Positions 1 to 9,532 of a stretch of 64,000 nucleotides of DNA are shown here, piece after piece (the stretch's first letter is position 1; every line of letters begins with the position of its first letter). The position numbers and the translations under genes were made by a program. The stretch comes from Stenogyne calaminthoides (Eukaryota > Streptophyta > Magnoliopsida > Lamiales > Lamiaceae), in assembly GCA_037126765.1 (NCBI GenBank), contig JBBCBC010000025.1:16300175-16364174 (forward strand), written 5' to 3'. The notes beneath the pieces were generated by a model that had not been told where the DNA came from, searched no databases, and worked only from the letters and a program-made list of their open reading frames with translations.

Positions 1-2
1 GA

Positions 3-362
3 ACCTTCTGGTTCAATTATGACGTTCTGCAAGAATGGAGAGGAGGATGCCCTGATCGCAATTAAGCCTTCCTAGAATATCTGCTGACATTCTATCCTGA
101 GTACTTACAGAAATGGATGAATCTGGCTGATGAACACAATGTGTCCCTAAAGGCACCAGGTCAGTATAAGTACCCCTCTCCTAGATTCAGCAATGGAGTC
201 ATAAATAAAGCTGCTATATCCAAAGAAGTTGCCGAGTATGCTGCTCAGTTGGGACTTACAGGGAGCCACCCAGAGGTTATCAAAAAGAGGGATGCGTTGA
301 AGAAGAGATACTATGTGATGTTCAATCTTGAAGTCCCTGATGATGAAGTTGAAGAAGATTGA
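3..362 (+). pseudogene. C-terminus of Sirevirus-type third ORF (element H)
   Basis: This is the last ~120 codons of the third-ORF protein that recurs in this window at 6140-7197, 9533-12951 and 36595-40070. It carries the shared blocks TFWFxYxxLxEW, LLTFYPxYL, a NLADE segment and the terminal block KKRYYVMFNLEVPDDEVEED. The first half contains an in-frame TAA near base 64, so the copy is broken; the remaining 81 codons from 117 are open to the natural stop. The start of the gene lies outside the window. Its function is unknown (see the full-length copies). Confidence 0.85.
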
Positions 363-504
363 AGATTTTGATTCTGTGTGTGTCTTCTGTTTTGAATTTT
401 CATTGTAAAACTCCTATCTTACAATCAATGAAATCTGTTTTTTTTTTTTTTATGCTCAAACAAGATAATATCTCATTATCTTTTTAAATATGTGTTATAC
501 TCAT

Positions 505-607
505 CTGATACCCCTTCTGATCTCAGTTAAGAAAAAGTTTTAAAAACACTGTACACGTGTATTCCCCCCCCATACACGTGTAAGACTCGTTTGCACCGGG
601 ATCAACA
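505..607 (+). repeat. LTR stub (U5 end) of element H
   Basis: About 100 bases match, in reverse complement, the first ~100 bases of the LTR at 7198, ending CACCGGGATCAACA. The polypurine tract and most of the LTR between the ORF end and this stub are gone, so H has an internal deletion in its 3' LTR. The stub keeps the palindromic G-box pair at 553-581. Confidence 0.75.
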
Positions 608-1220
608 TGTTTGAACATCAACAATCGCTCCGTATAACTTGTTCTGACACTTTCTTGCATTACACGAATATCTTATACGAGCTTCTGAATTTGTTGCACC
701 CTGATTAATTGCAAAGTGAATGAAGTTAACTTCATTCAAGAACTCCATATTTATACGTCCGTTGGAGTCGAATACATCCACTGACGATTCAAATATTCCA
801 TTTGTTTCAAATCATATCAATATGTTAATTCTACAAAAAATTGGACAGAGTTTCATCGGTATATGTAAATATCCAAAAATATTTTTCTTATCAAATAACA
901 TCAAAGAAATCCACGCAATATATGATCACAACATTCATTTAACATTAACAATCTACACAATATATATCAACATCAAATACAAAACAAACTTATCAATTAT
1001 ATACATTACACTATCTATATATATATATATATATATATTAAATGGTATAAATGTAAAAACGTACGGTAAAATCATTCTCGAGGTGTTGAAATGCTTCCGC
1101 TACACAATATGCCCTTCAAAAACGATTTTCGCCTCTATCTACACAAATTTGGTGTTGGTTTTGGAAAAATATTGAGTTGGCTCGACTCTTTTGTGTGTAA
1201 TGAAATTGCTGTTATTTCAG
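608..1220. other. AT-rich stretch without recognisable gene
   Basis: AT-rich sequence with an (AT)n run at about 1015-1039. A 151-codon open frame at 720-1175 has the composition of chance translation (runs of I, Y, N) and no motif, so no gene is called here. Confidence 0.5.
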
Positions 1221-2613
1221 ATTTTAGCGACGGATTCAGCGACGGATTTTAGAAACCATCGATATTAGCGATGGAAATTTCCGTCGTTATTAGCGACAGT
1301 TTCACGACAAAATTCAAAAAACCGTCGCTGAATTCGTCGCCAAATCCGTCACTAAAAACATAAATTATTAAAAAAAAATAGCAATTAAAATTGGTTAATC
1401 ATTCATTAAAATAAAAACGGAAATTTGTTCAGTTATACATAATTAAACCTGAAAAGTTAAGCAGAAATTATAAATTGTTCATAACATAATTAAAATAACA
1501 TTGACCTCCAAAAGGCCACAATAGACTCCCATACTTCGTGCCCAAGTCTTCTGATAGGTTCACCCCTTCTTCCCTCCACTGCGTACGCCACTTGTGCATC
1601 ATGTCATGGTAACGCCGTCCAACAACCTTACAAATGTCATGGTAACGCCGTCCAACAACCTTACAAAATGCCTTGTAAACTTCATTGGTCTCGAGATCGG
1701 GACTCCACGTAGCTTGTTTTTATATTTCGAATATAATAAGATAATTAAATTAATTGTAATCAATATATATTGAAATAAAATATTAAGTAAATTTTATACC
1801 GTAAACTCCTCGAAATACAATTAACGCTGGTCAGTTGGCACATATTTCCAACTGTAAGCATTGGCAGCAATTTCCACCTGCATGATGATGTTTTTGGCTA
1901 TATCGGAAGCCTCTTGACCATGTACAATACTAACACATTAAAACATAAATAAATAATTAATAATTAATATTAAATTAATTAATTATATAATTTTAAAAAA
2001 TAACACTTACTCTCCATTGATGATATTGATAGGCAAGCGAGAAATAGGCGCCCAGGATGAAGCTTGGACGTTATTACCAACATCCATCTAAATAAAATAT
2101 GAAATTTATATATTAATTAATTAATATAAAATACAATTAAATATAAATAAATAAATTAACGAAAAAAACATTAAAATATTACCGTGATATCGAAGAATAC
2201 TGGTGAAATTGTCTCGTTTGTGTTGTTTTCTGATTTGATTGATGGGAAAAATGGACAGGCAACGACGGTATTTATAGAATTGGATTTAGCGACGGATTTA
2301 AAAAATCCGTCGCTAAAGCTCCCACAATTAATGACATCGGCTCCCAACGGACGTATCTCTTCATTTTCTGCACTATTTAGCGATGAATTTTAAATATCTG
2401 TCGCCAAAGATGTCGCTAGAAGTGGCGGTTCGAATTAACCGTCGATGAACCGTCGCTAAACTGTCGAAAGTTAGCGATTTATTTTGGAGTCCGGCGCCAA
2501 AAAATGGTGGATTTGACCGCTTGACTAATTACGTTGCTACATCCATCGCAGATAGCGATGACTGTTGTATCCATCACTAATTTCCGTCGTTAAAACTCGA
2601 CTTTTTTGTAGTG
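1221..2613 (-). mobile_element. CACTA (En/Spm) DNA transposon, decayed, left end lost
   Basis: The right end reads, on the minus strand, CACTACAAAAAAGTCGAG, a typical plant CACTA terminus, ending at 2613. Both flanks carry dense subterminal repeats of the TTTAGCGACGGA type in both orientations (about 1221-1360 and 2280-2590). No matching CACTACAAA end is visible on the left, so the left terminus is deleted or mutated. The interior holds remnants of an element-encoded protein. At about 1.4 kb this is a small, probably immobile derivative. Confidence 0.8.
1500..2087 (-). pseudogene. CACTA-encoded protein remnants (Transposase_24-like)
   Basis: Three coding blocks separated by AT-rich, intron-like gaps are readable on the minus strand. 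A start block at 2087-2011 begins MDVGNNVQASSWAP. A second block near 1928-1798 reads HGQEASDIAKNIIMQVEIAA and contains a TAA stop. A third block (about 1725-1500) includes VVGRRYHDMMHKWRTQWREE. The last resembles proteins of plant CACTA elements annotated as Ptta/En/Spm-type Transposase_24; this assignment is from memory of the family. A 33-bp tandem duplication (1602-1634, 1635-1667) falls in the third block. It is non-functional. Confidence 0.6.
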
Positions 2614-4208
2614 GATGATTGATGTGATATTATTATATTATTTTAAGTGTGTTGGAAAAATAAAAAAGAAGATAATGTGAGTGTATTGAGATAATAAAAA
2701 TGTAGAAAGAAGTAGTAGGTTATGAGTAAGAGAAGGATTAAGAGGATTTCAAAATTTTACTTTTAAGTCTCAAAATAAATGGGGTTTGAGATTGTAAAAA
2801 CTGAAAGTCACGATAATATGAAACGAACATACCCTAAAATTTTCAAATTGAAACACAATAAGAGAAACTCAAATTCAAAAAACACAATAAAAATCAATAC
2901 GATCATATTTAAAAATTAAATTCATTACTCAGCAAAAAAAAACACACCTCCGACGCCGCCTTCGTCTCCGTCGCCACATAATGAGGTGTTCACACCAGTC
3001 CGCTCATCTCCGCAACGCCTAACAAATCTGCTTCAGCCTTCATCGCTGCACAGGTCTAACATAGGTCCAATACTCTTCTTCTTCCTTCTTCTTTTTTGGC
3101 TTTTCCCCGGTGGCAGTACGGTGCTTCGAGAGCAGCGGCGGTTCGACAGCATGTGGTGGCGGCGGCGGTTCCACCACCGAGAAAAACTCGTTCGGCGGCG
3201 GCGCGGGTTGGGGGTGAAGAAGAGGTTTCTTCTTTAAAGGGTTTTTGAGATTAGGGGTTTGTGTTTGGTCAAGACCGACTAAAATGGGCTGAGATGGACA
3301 AATGAGAACTATGGGGGTAGTATTGTCTTATTAACATAAAATTGCACCTAATAGTAATTTAAAAAAAGAATTGGTACTTATTAGTAAGAGGTGCTAAAAT
3401 CTTACACCCCATTATAATTTTCTCAAATAGAAATCGAGAAAAGAATACTGTAGGACCCAAAAGAAGAATTAAATTTCAGCACTTGAAGCTCACGAACAAC
3501 CATTTTAAAAACCCATCGGCGGCCCGTTTGTGAAAAGTAAATGACATTTCAATTATTGAGGCCCATGTACAGTTTTATTTCTCAGGTCTAATTTTCTTCT
3601 TTGAATGAACAATTTGCCGTGAAAATTGAAATGCAAAGCAGGTAGCCAAAAGCACCGATTAGGGGGCTGTGAAAAAAATTTTATACTTTTAAAAAGTTGA
3701 TTAAAATTAGTGAGTATAAGAAAATTGATTAATTATAGAAGTTAATAATATTTATAAAAAAAATCAAAAGAAAAATTAAAAGTGTTCTAAAATATATTTT
3801 GATAGTAATAATTAAAGAAAGTTTATACACCACTTTTCTGCTTATAAGTTAGTACTTCCCGAGAAATTTACACAATTAATGTTCAACAATCACTTAATTA
3901 CGTAAATTATCATTATACTGTAAATTTTTATTTCAATCAATCGTACCCTATAAGATTTCATGTGCCTATAAATTGAGTCTAGATGACTATATAATGTTTA
4001 GGCACGTGTCGAATGTTGCTTATGTTTTATAACTACTCCCATTGAGTATTAATTGCAATAGTTAATATAAATTTTTGCATGTATGTATGGTGTATAAAAG
4101 TATAAATAGATCAACTGAGAGTCATTTAAAAAAAAAAAAACCCCAAGCTAAATCAACTTTATAATGACTGCAATTTATGGGAGTGCGGCAAATAGAGGCC
4201 AAATGCTT
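2614..4208. other. Non-coding stretch with repeat fragments
   Basis: No credible gene. A GC-rich block at about 2945-3240 followed by sequence rich in 'acctaatagtaattt' and 'ttagtaagaggtgc' resembles the right part of the Mutator-like element at 4218-5589, so it may be an older relative, but I find no matching left end. The part at 3890-4150 is a diverged copy of sequence upstream of the BAHD pseudogene (separate entry). Confidence 0.5.
3890..4150 (+). repeat. Diverged copy of the BAHD-upstream sequence
   Basis: Shares with 34600-34800 and 35380-35435 a colinear series of blocks: ATGTGCCTATAA.TTGAGTCTA, GACTATATAAT.TTTAGGCAC, TTATAACTACTCCCATTGAG, GCATGTATGT and ATAAATAGATCAACT, ending in an A-run followed by C's. 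In the right-hand copy this precedes an acyltransferase start codon; no coding sequence follows here. It contains TATAAA-like runs at 4092-4110 and could be a duplicated promoter segment or an unrecognised dispersed repeat. Confidence 0.6.
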
Positions 4209-4217
4209 TTTTATCTG

Positions 4218-5589
4218 GAGTGAGCAACTTGCAGGTCCATTTTGTGTCCATTTAGTACTCATAGGTCCAAACCATTTAGACTAATACTATTAGGTCCAAA
4301 ATTGGGTGGGGAAAGTCACTACTACCCCTCCCCCTCGAATTTGTAACCTCCCCCCTGCTGACATTTTAGCTTTCCCTTTTCCCCCATGCACAAAGAATTG
4401 TTACTCTCAACCTCCCTCCTCTCTGCTACTTCTCACTCTTTTCTATTTTGAAAAACTCAATCAAATAACTCTCTTATGAAAAACTCAAATGGCATCCGAA
4501 AAATAGGAGAAAAACCAACTCTTTTCTTTTTATATCTAAATTAACAAAATATTAAATATTTAAATTTACACACCTAAAATCCAAAAAATTTACATACAAT
4601 GTCTTTCAAAAAATGCTTAATTACAAAAAATTACATATTTAAATCCAAAAAAATACATATCATCTTCTAAGTTCAAAATTTTACATATCTTCGACATCTT
4701 CGACATGCACAAATTCACGAATACATGAATATATGCAAAAAAAAATTGCATTTGTTCATAAATTTATGAACATATTCATAACAAAAAAAACTCAAAAAAC
4801 TCAGAATCCCATCTTCTTCCTCCTCAATCCACCAAATTTCCAAATTTCAAATCTGTAAAATCTAAAAAAAATAGAACAAATCTGTAAATAAAATATACAA
4901 AACCATTATATACACATCCTCACAACACAAACAATAATCCATTCTTAAAAATACAACAAATCTGTAAAAATACAACAAATCTGTAAATTAAAAATACAAA
5001 ACATCGCCTCTGTCACACACCGATCTTCCCCTACCAATTGCGAGACTTCACTTTCTTCTGCTTTTGTCGTCGCGTATCTAGGGTTTCCGCCGCTGTCACG
5101 AATCTAGGATTTCGGACCTTTTCTATGCCGCCATCGGGTCTTCAGATAAGTTCGTTGCCACCGGCGGTGCCAGTCTGTTCAACATCGCCACCAGCGGCGC
5201 GGATCTTTTTCGAAGCTTTTTCTTCATATCAATTTTTCGGACCTTTTTCTTCCGCCATGGTGTTTGGGAGAGGTGAGGTTGGGTTTGGGAGGGTGCACCG
5301 CAGTCTGCAAGTGGCGGCGCTTGTGTGGTGTGGGTGGTGACCGTCAACGACGGTGGCTTTTTCTTCTTGAGAGACCTCTTTTTAGAGAGAGAGATATAAG
5401 AATTAGAGAGAGAGAGAGGGTGTGTGGAGAAATGGTAGGGAGTGAGTGGGAAGCGCTGATTTTTAGGTATTAGTGTTAGGGGTATTATGGGCTTTTCAAG
5501 CTCTATTTTGGACCTACTTTTACTTAAAAAAACAATTTGGACCTAATAGTATTAGTGTGGGGATTTTTGGACCCAGGAGTCTTTTTCTC
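4218..5589. mobile_element. Mutator-like (MULE) element with 9-bp target duplication
   Basis: Flanked by the 9-bp direct repeat TTTTATCTG (4209-4217 and 5590-5598). The ends form an imperfect inverted repeat starting GAG: the left end begins GAGTGAGCAACTTGCAGGTCC, the right end in reverse complement begins GAGAAAAAGACTCCTGGGTCC, and further in both share ACTAATACTATTAGGTCCAA. A 9-bp duplication and GAG termini fit Mutator. No transposase is visible. The centre-right (about 5020-5450) is much more GC-rich than the rest, with gene-like 5'-exon composition, so it may be captured host sequence (Pack-MULE). Confidence 0.7.
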
Positions 5590-5598
5590 TTTTATCTG

Positions 5599-6030
5599 CA
5601 CTTACGGACAATAATTTTAATTTTAAAATTTTATTAATTTTATGTCATTTATGCCCGAAATCAAATGTTCAATGCATATGTTTGCCCAATTTTGCCCGAA
5701 TAATAAAAAAAATCTGGCCAAGATTTGAAATTAATAATAAAAACAATTAAAATTACTGTAAAAAACACTTTAATTATAAAAAAGATGAAATAGGTAATAA
5801 ATTATTTACCAATTTTGACTCCAGTTCATTTCTTTTGTGTCACTTTATTATTCCATCCTATGTCCGCATTTGTCTCTATGGTATATATGGTACATGAATT
5901 ATTTTTTGATTCACACTTGCATGAAACCGTCTCACAATGAGACGGGGCATAAGTTGAGCATTGACGTATTAACACTTGGGAGGGATGAGTGTGATTTGTG
6001 CTAGATTATACCCGTCTCATGACAAAACAT
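5599..6030. other. Non-coding AT-rich stretch
   Basis: No gene seen. A short perfect hairpin CCGTCTCA-caa-TGAGACGG lies at 5929-5947, a motif common in plant dispersed repeats. Similarity to B-family third-ORF 3' flanks starts at about 6030. Confidence 0.5.
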
Positions 6031-6139
6031 AAGGCATATCAAACATAAAAGACATGTAAAAAAATAATGAAATATTATCTTTGAGCATAAAGATAAATTT
6101 TCATTAATGTAAGATCAGAGTTACAGATTACAATGAAAA

Positions 6140-7197
6140 TCAAAAACAAAAGACAGAAGTACAGAATCTTCTATCTTCTTCAACTTCATCCTCTGGCACT
6201 TCCAGGTTGAACATCCCATAGTATCTCTTTTTCAGTTCATCCCTTGCTTTGATGATATCAGGGTTGTTTCCTGTTAGGCCTAGCTGGATGGCATACTGAG
6301 CAATCTCCTGAGAAATGGTTGTTTCATTCACATAGCCATTCTCAAGTCTTGGAGCTGGGTAAGTATATGGACCAGGGGCAACTATCTGAGTATTTCCTTC
6401 ATCTGCCAAGTTAATCCAACTTTGCAGGTACTTAGGATAGAATGTCAATAAGTACTCAATGAAGGCCTCATTCATATCCGAGCTGCTCCCCCTCCATTCT
6501 CTCAGAATCTCATAATAGAACCAGAAGGTTCTCTTGATTTCCTCCCACACATCATTGAACTGAATAGGCATCAATTTGTCAATGTGCGGCCATTTCTGAG
6601 TTTTCTCTGTACCCCTCCTTTTGCTCAAAAACTTCTTGAAACCACTTCTTCTTTTCTGCTCTTCTTCTTTCTTTTTCCTGATCATAGGAACTCCTGATAC
6701 AGAAGCAGCAGTCTTCTTCTCTTTTTCAACTTGAAGGGTTTTCAGAGCTTTCTTAGTATTGAAGACTTCTTTTTCAGCTTCTTCCTCAGATTCTTCAAAA
6801 TCTATAATCAATTTCCTCTGAGTAGACTTAGAAGCTTTAGCTCATTTATTCTTCTCTTGTTCTACAAATGCCACAGCCTTTTTCTTATCAGGTCTGACTT
6901 GTTCTTCACTGGCTTGGCTTGTTTCAATCATCCTTCTACCACTCACTTTCTCAGAAATTACTTCCTGAATAGTTTGCTCAGAAGTTTGAGTGTAGATAGG
7001 TTCTTCAGCTTCTTTGAACTTGAGCTTCTCAGTGGCTTCAACTTCTTTTAAGGCATCAACAATTATCTTTTCTTCAGCTTCTTTCTGAGCATTTCTCTTC
7101 AAGGTTTGTGCCAACAATTCACTTAGCTTGCCACTAGGTCTTTCCCCCTTTTTGGCACCATACATTGGAAGAAGTTGAGAAAGTGCAGTATCCATAT
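6140..7197 (-). pseudogene. Third-ORF C-terminal half, element E
   Basis: Minus-strand fragment homologous to the C-terminal ~350 codons of the B-family third ORF. It starts at MDTALSQLLPMYGAKKGERP, passes a Lys/Glu-rich coiled-coil-like stretch, the basic block MIRKKKEEEQKRRSGFKKF, FWFYYEILREWRG, LLTFYPKYL and ends with KKRYYGMFNLEVPEDEVEED. A TGA at 6842 interrupts it, and the natural stop is lost so the frame runs on to 6140. The upstream part is cut off exactly where the LTR of element B1 begins (7198), so B1 appears to be inserted in E. No LTR of E remains on its 3' side. Confidence 0.85.
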
Positions 7198-7223
7198 TGT
7201 TGGTCCCGGTGCTAACGAGTCTT

Positions 7224-7251
7224 ACACGTGTATGGGGGGGAATACACGTGT
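7224..7251. promoter_or_regulatory. Palindromic G-box pair in U5
   Basis: ACACGTGTAT (7224-7233) and its exact reverse complement ATACACGTGT (7242-7251) flank a G-run. Each arm is itself a CACGTG core. The same structure is at 553-581 and, with one arm mutated, at 32396-32424. Confidence 0.6.
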
Positions 7252-8257
7252 TCAGTGAATTTTAAAACTTTTCTTTCACTGAGGTCAGATGGGTCAGGTT
7301 GTCCTGATGATTTGGCCCTGAGAAGCACAAATCGTCTGAGTCAAAGTCTACCTGAGACAATGATCCTGAGCTGCTTTCAGAAGCCTCAGATAATCCCAAC
7401 TGAGCCTGAGTTTTTCAGAGATCCTGAGCTGCTTGGATCAGATAACTATCTTACTGAACCCTCAGTAGAGTGAGTTCAGTTTGGTAACTATCTGTTCTAG
7501 CTACTCAGGTGTGCAGAATGGTTGGCCCTAAGTTTATACTCGTTTTTAAGCTTTGCTGAAAACCTTCCTTTTGATGAAACAATGATTAAGGCTGTGATTC
7601 AGTTAGATGCAAGTTCAGTGGATTGATTCCAACTGAATATCAGTGAAGATATGCTTTCAGTTAAAGATATGCAACAGATAATCAATGCAGAACAGAAAGC
7701 AAATAACACAGCAAGTTATAGTGGTTCAGAGACTCAAGCTCCTACGTCCACTTTCTCTGACCTTCAGAGAAATTCCTTAACCACTTCCTAAGGTTTTCTG
7801 ACTACCCCAATGTAGTTTACTAGCCTTTCTACTTTGAGCTTTCTGACTACCTCTGTAGTTTACTTACTCAAACACACACAAGCTTTCTGACTATCCAAGA
7901 TAGTTTACTCACTTCTTCTCTAGAGTTTTCTGACTACCTCAATGTAGTTTACTAACTCTTTACAACTCCAACTCACCAACAATCACACTCAAACTACCTT
8001 ACAAAGGGTTTGGGGTTTCTTGGTTGATTTCCAACTAGGATTAGATATCCTTTACAATAAGTACAATGCAAAGGCTAGGATATCTCTACTAAGTTTTGGA
8101 TATATCTTATCAAAACTAGGCTTAGTGAATGAGCTCTCTTCGATGTAAAGCACTTGGGAAATTTTTGGGTTTTCGAGTGCTTCAACTTGCAATAATAAGT
8201 TTGAGCTCTTGAGTTGCTTACAAATTTCCCGTGACCTTCAATGTAGAGGACCACTAG

Positions 8258-8265
8258 TATTTATA
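8258..8265 (-). promoter_or_regulatory. LTR TATA box (B1)
   Basis: TATAAATA on the minus strand in CCTATAAATAC, about 940 bp from the U3 end of the LTR. The same box is at 33425-33432 in the B2 LTR. Confidence 0.6.
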
Positions 8266-8739
8266 GGCAATCACCAAGGTCACTCTTGAAAAACTATCCG
8301 TTGGAAGAGATAGCTTCATGAGTTTCCTCTTATGGTGTGTGATGAACGACTATTTTTAGGGTTTGAATACTCCCTTGCATGTTTTAGGCAATATGCTTTC
8401 ATGCAGCCACTCACCACTTTTTTTTTTGGGGCCTGAAACATAAGACTACCGACATGCTTCAAAGACTGGCGGCTTTCAAATGTGTCGATAAAAAATGCAG
8501 TTGTTGTCTTCATCTGATTGGCTCTTGTCTTCAGTAAATGTAGACAAACATAACAACTCTTTTAGGTCAATATCTCTGAGTGATATAACCTTAACAACAC
8601 TTAGTTTTAGTTCCTTTTGTCTGCATGAGAATGTCTTGGGCAATATTTATTTCTCTGAGTATTCGCGTTTTTCTCAATATTGTAGCCTTCAGATAGGTAT
8701 TATTGATTTTCGGAACATTGGGGTTATCTTGAGCATTGA

Positions 8740-9045
8740 TGATTCTTACCGAGTCTTCGATAACTCTTGTGTCTTGATATCTTCTTTGTCTTCATATCTT
8801 GATCTTCGGTCTTACGTCTTGATTCTTGAGTCTTCAATGTCTTCGAGTCTTGATGTCTTACGAGTCTTGAGAGATATCTTGGCCCGATATCTTGAGTCTT
8901 CGGTTTCTCAGTTTCATACTGAGTCTTTAGTTTCTTAGTTACATACTGAAACTTCAGTTTCTCAGTTTCATACTGAGTCTTCAGTTTCTCAGTTTCATAC
9001 TGAAACTTCAGAAACTTACTGAGTCTTCAGATTCTTCAGAATCTA
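8740..9045. repeat. U3 motif array, B-family LTR
   Basis: Irregular repeats of TTGAGTCTTC and CTTCAGTTTCTCAG with interleaved inverted copies (CTGAAACTTCAG). Equivalent arrays lie in the other LTR of the family at 33950-34385 and in the stub at 36040-36190. Confidence 0.65.
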
Positions 9046-9202
9046 ACCTGATCTATATCTGCTGACTATACATGGTGCAGATAACATCCCGAACACTCTA
9101 AAACTGAATCCTGACTCAACTATCAAGATTATCCTGAACATGTCATACTCAGGGGTTTTGGGATCTAATCAAAATCTTCTTTATTAAATTCATCTCCCAA
9201 CA

Positions 9203-9222
9203 ATTTCCCCCTTTTTGATGAT
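9203..9222 (-). other. Polypurine tract of B1
   Basis: On the minus strand ATCAAAAAGGGGGAAAT directly precedes the LTR start TGTTGGGAG. The same tract, preceded by TTTTGG, is present in C (36365), the small LTR elements (28914, 46767) and, with one G fewer, F (49713). Confidence 0.85.
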
Positions 9223-9532
9223 GCCAAAACCATCTTGTTACAAAAACACTTAACCTATACTCAGGTTCAGTTTTTCTATTACAATCCAAGAATGTCAAAT
9301 TTCCCAACAATTTTTCACAACAATTTCATCACAGAGGCATATCAAAATATAAAAGACATGTAAAAAGATAATGAGATATTATATTTGGGCATAAAAATAA
9401 AGTTTCATTGATTGTAGGAATAGAAGTTACAGACTACAATGAACTTATAAAAAATAAAGACAAAAACAAAAGAATTACAAAGAGTCTTCAGTCTTTGGTC
9501 TTCAGTCTTCTTCAATCTTCAGCTTCAGCTCT

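Larger units (their letters stand above)
7198..9202 (-). repeat. 3' LTR of element B1 (Sirevirus-like copia)
   Basis: About 2.0 kb bounded by TGTTGG..CCCAACA. On its right side lies the polypurine tract of the minus-strand element, so this is the 3' LTR. It matches the LTR at 32371-34546 along its length. Minus-strand landmarks: start at 9202, a U3 array of GAGTCTTCAG/CAGTTTC motifs at about 8740-9045, a TATA box at 8258-8265, a repeated block of GACTACC..TGTAGTTTACT at 7790-7960 in R/U5, and a palindromic G-box pair at 7224-7251 close to the end. Confidence 0.9.

Noticed and set aside
720..1175. 151-codon open frame
   Set aside because: AT-rich translation full of I, Y and N with no motif; overlaps an (AT)n run.
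2986..3237. Arg-rich 83-codon frame
   Set aside because: GC-rich repeat-like sequence; no family motif and no neighbouring gene.
5038..5473. Overlapping frames inside the Mutator-like element
   Set aside because: Frames on both strands come from the same GC-rich block; no recognisable protein, so kept as possible captured sequence only.
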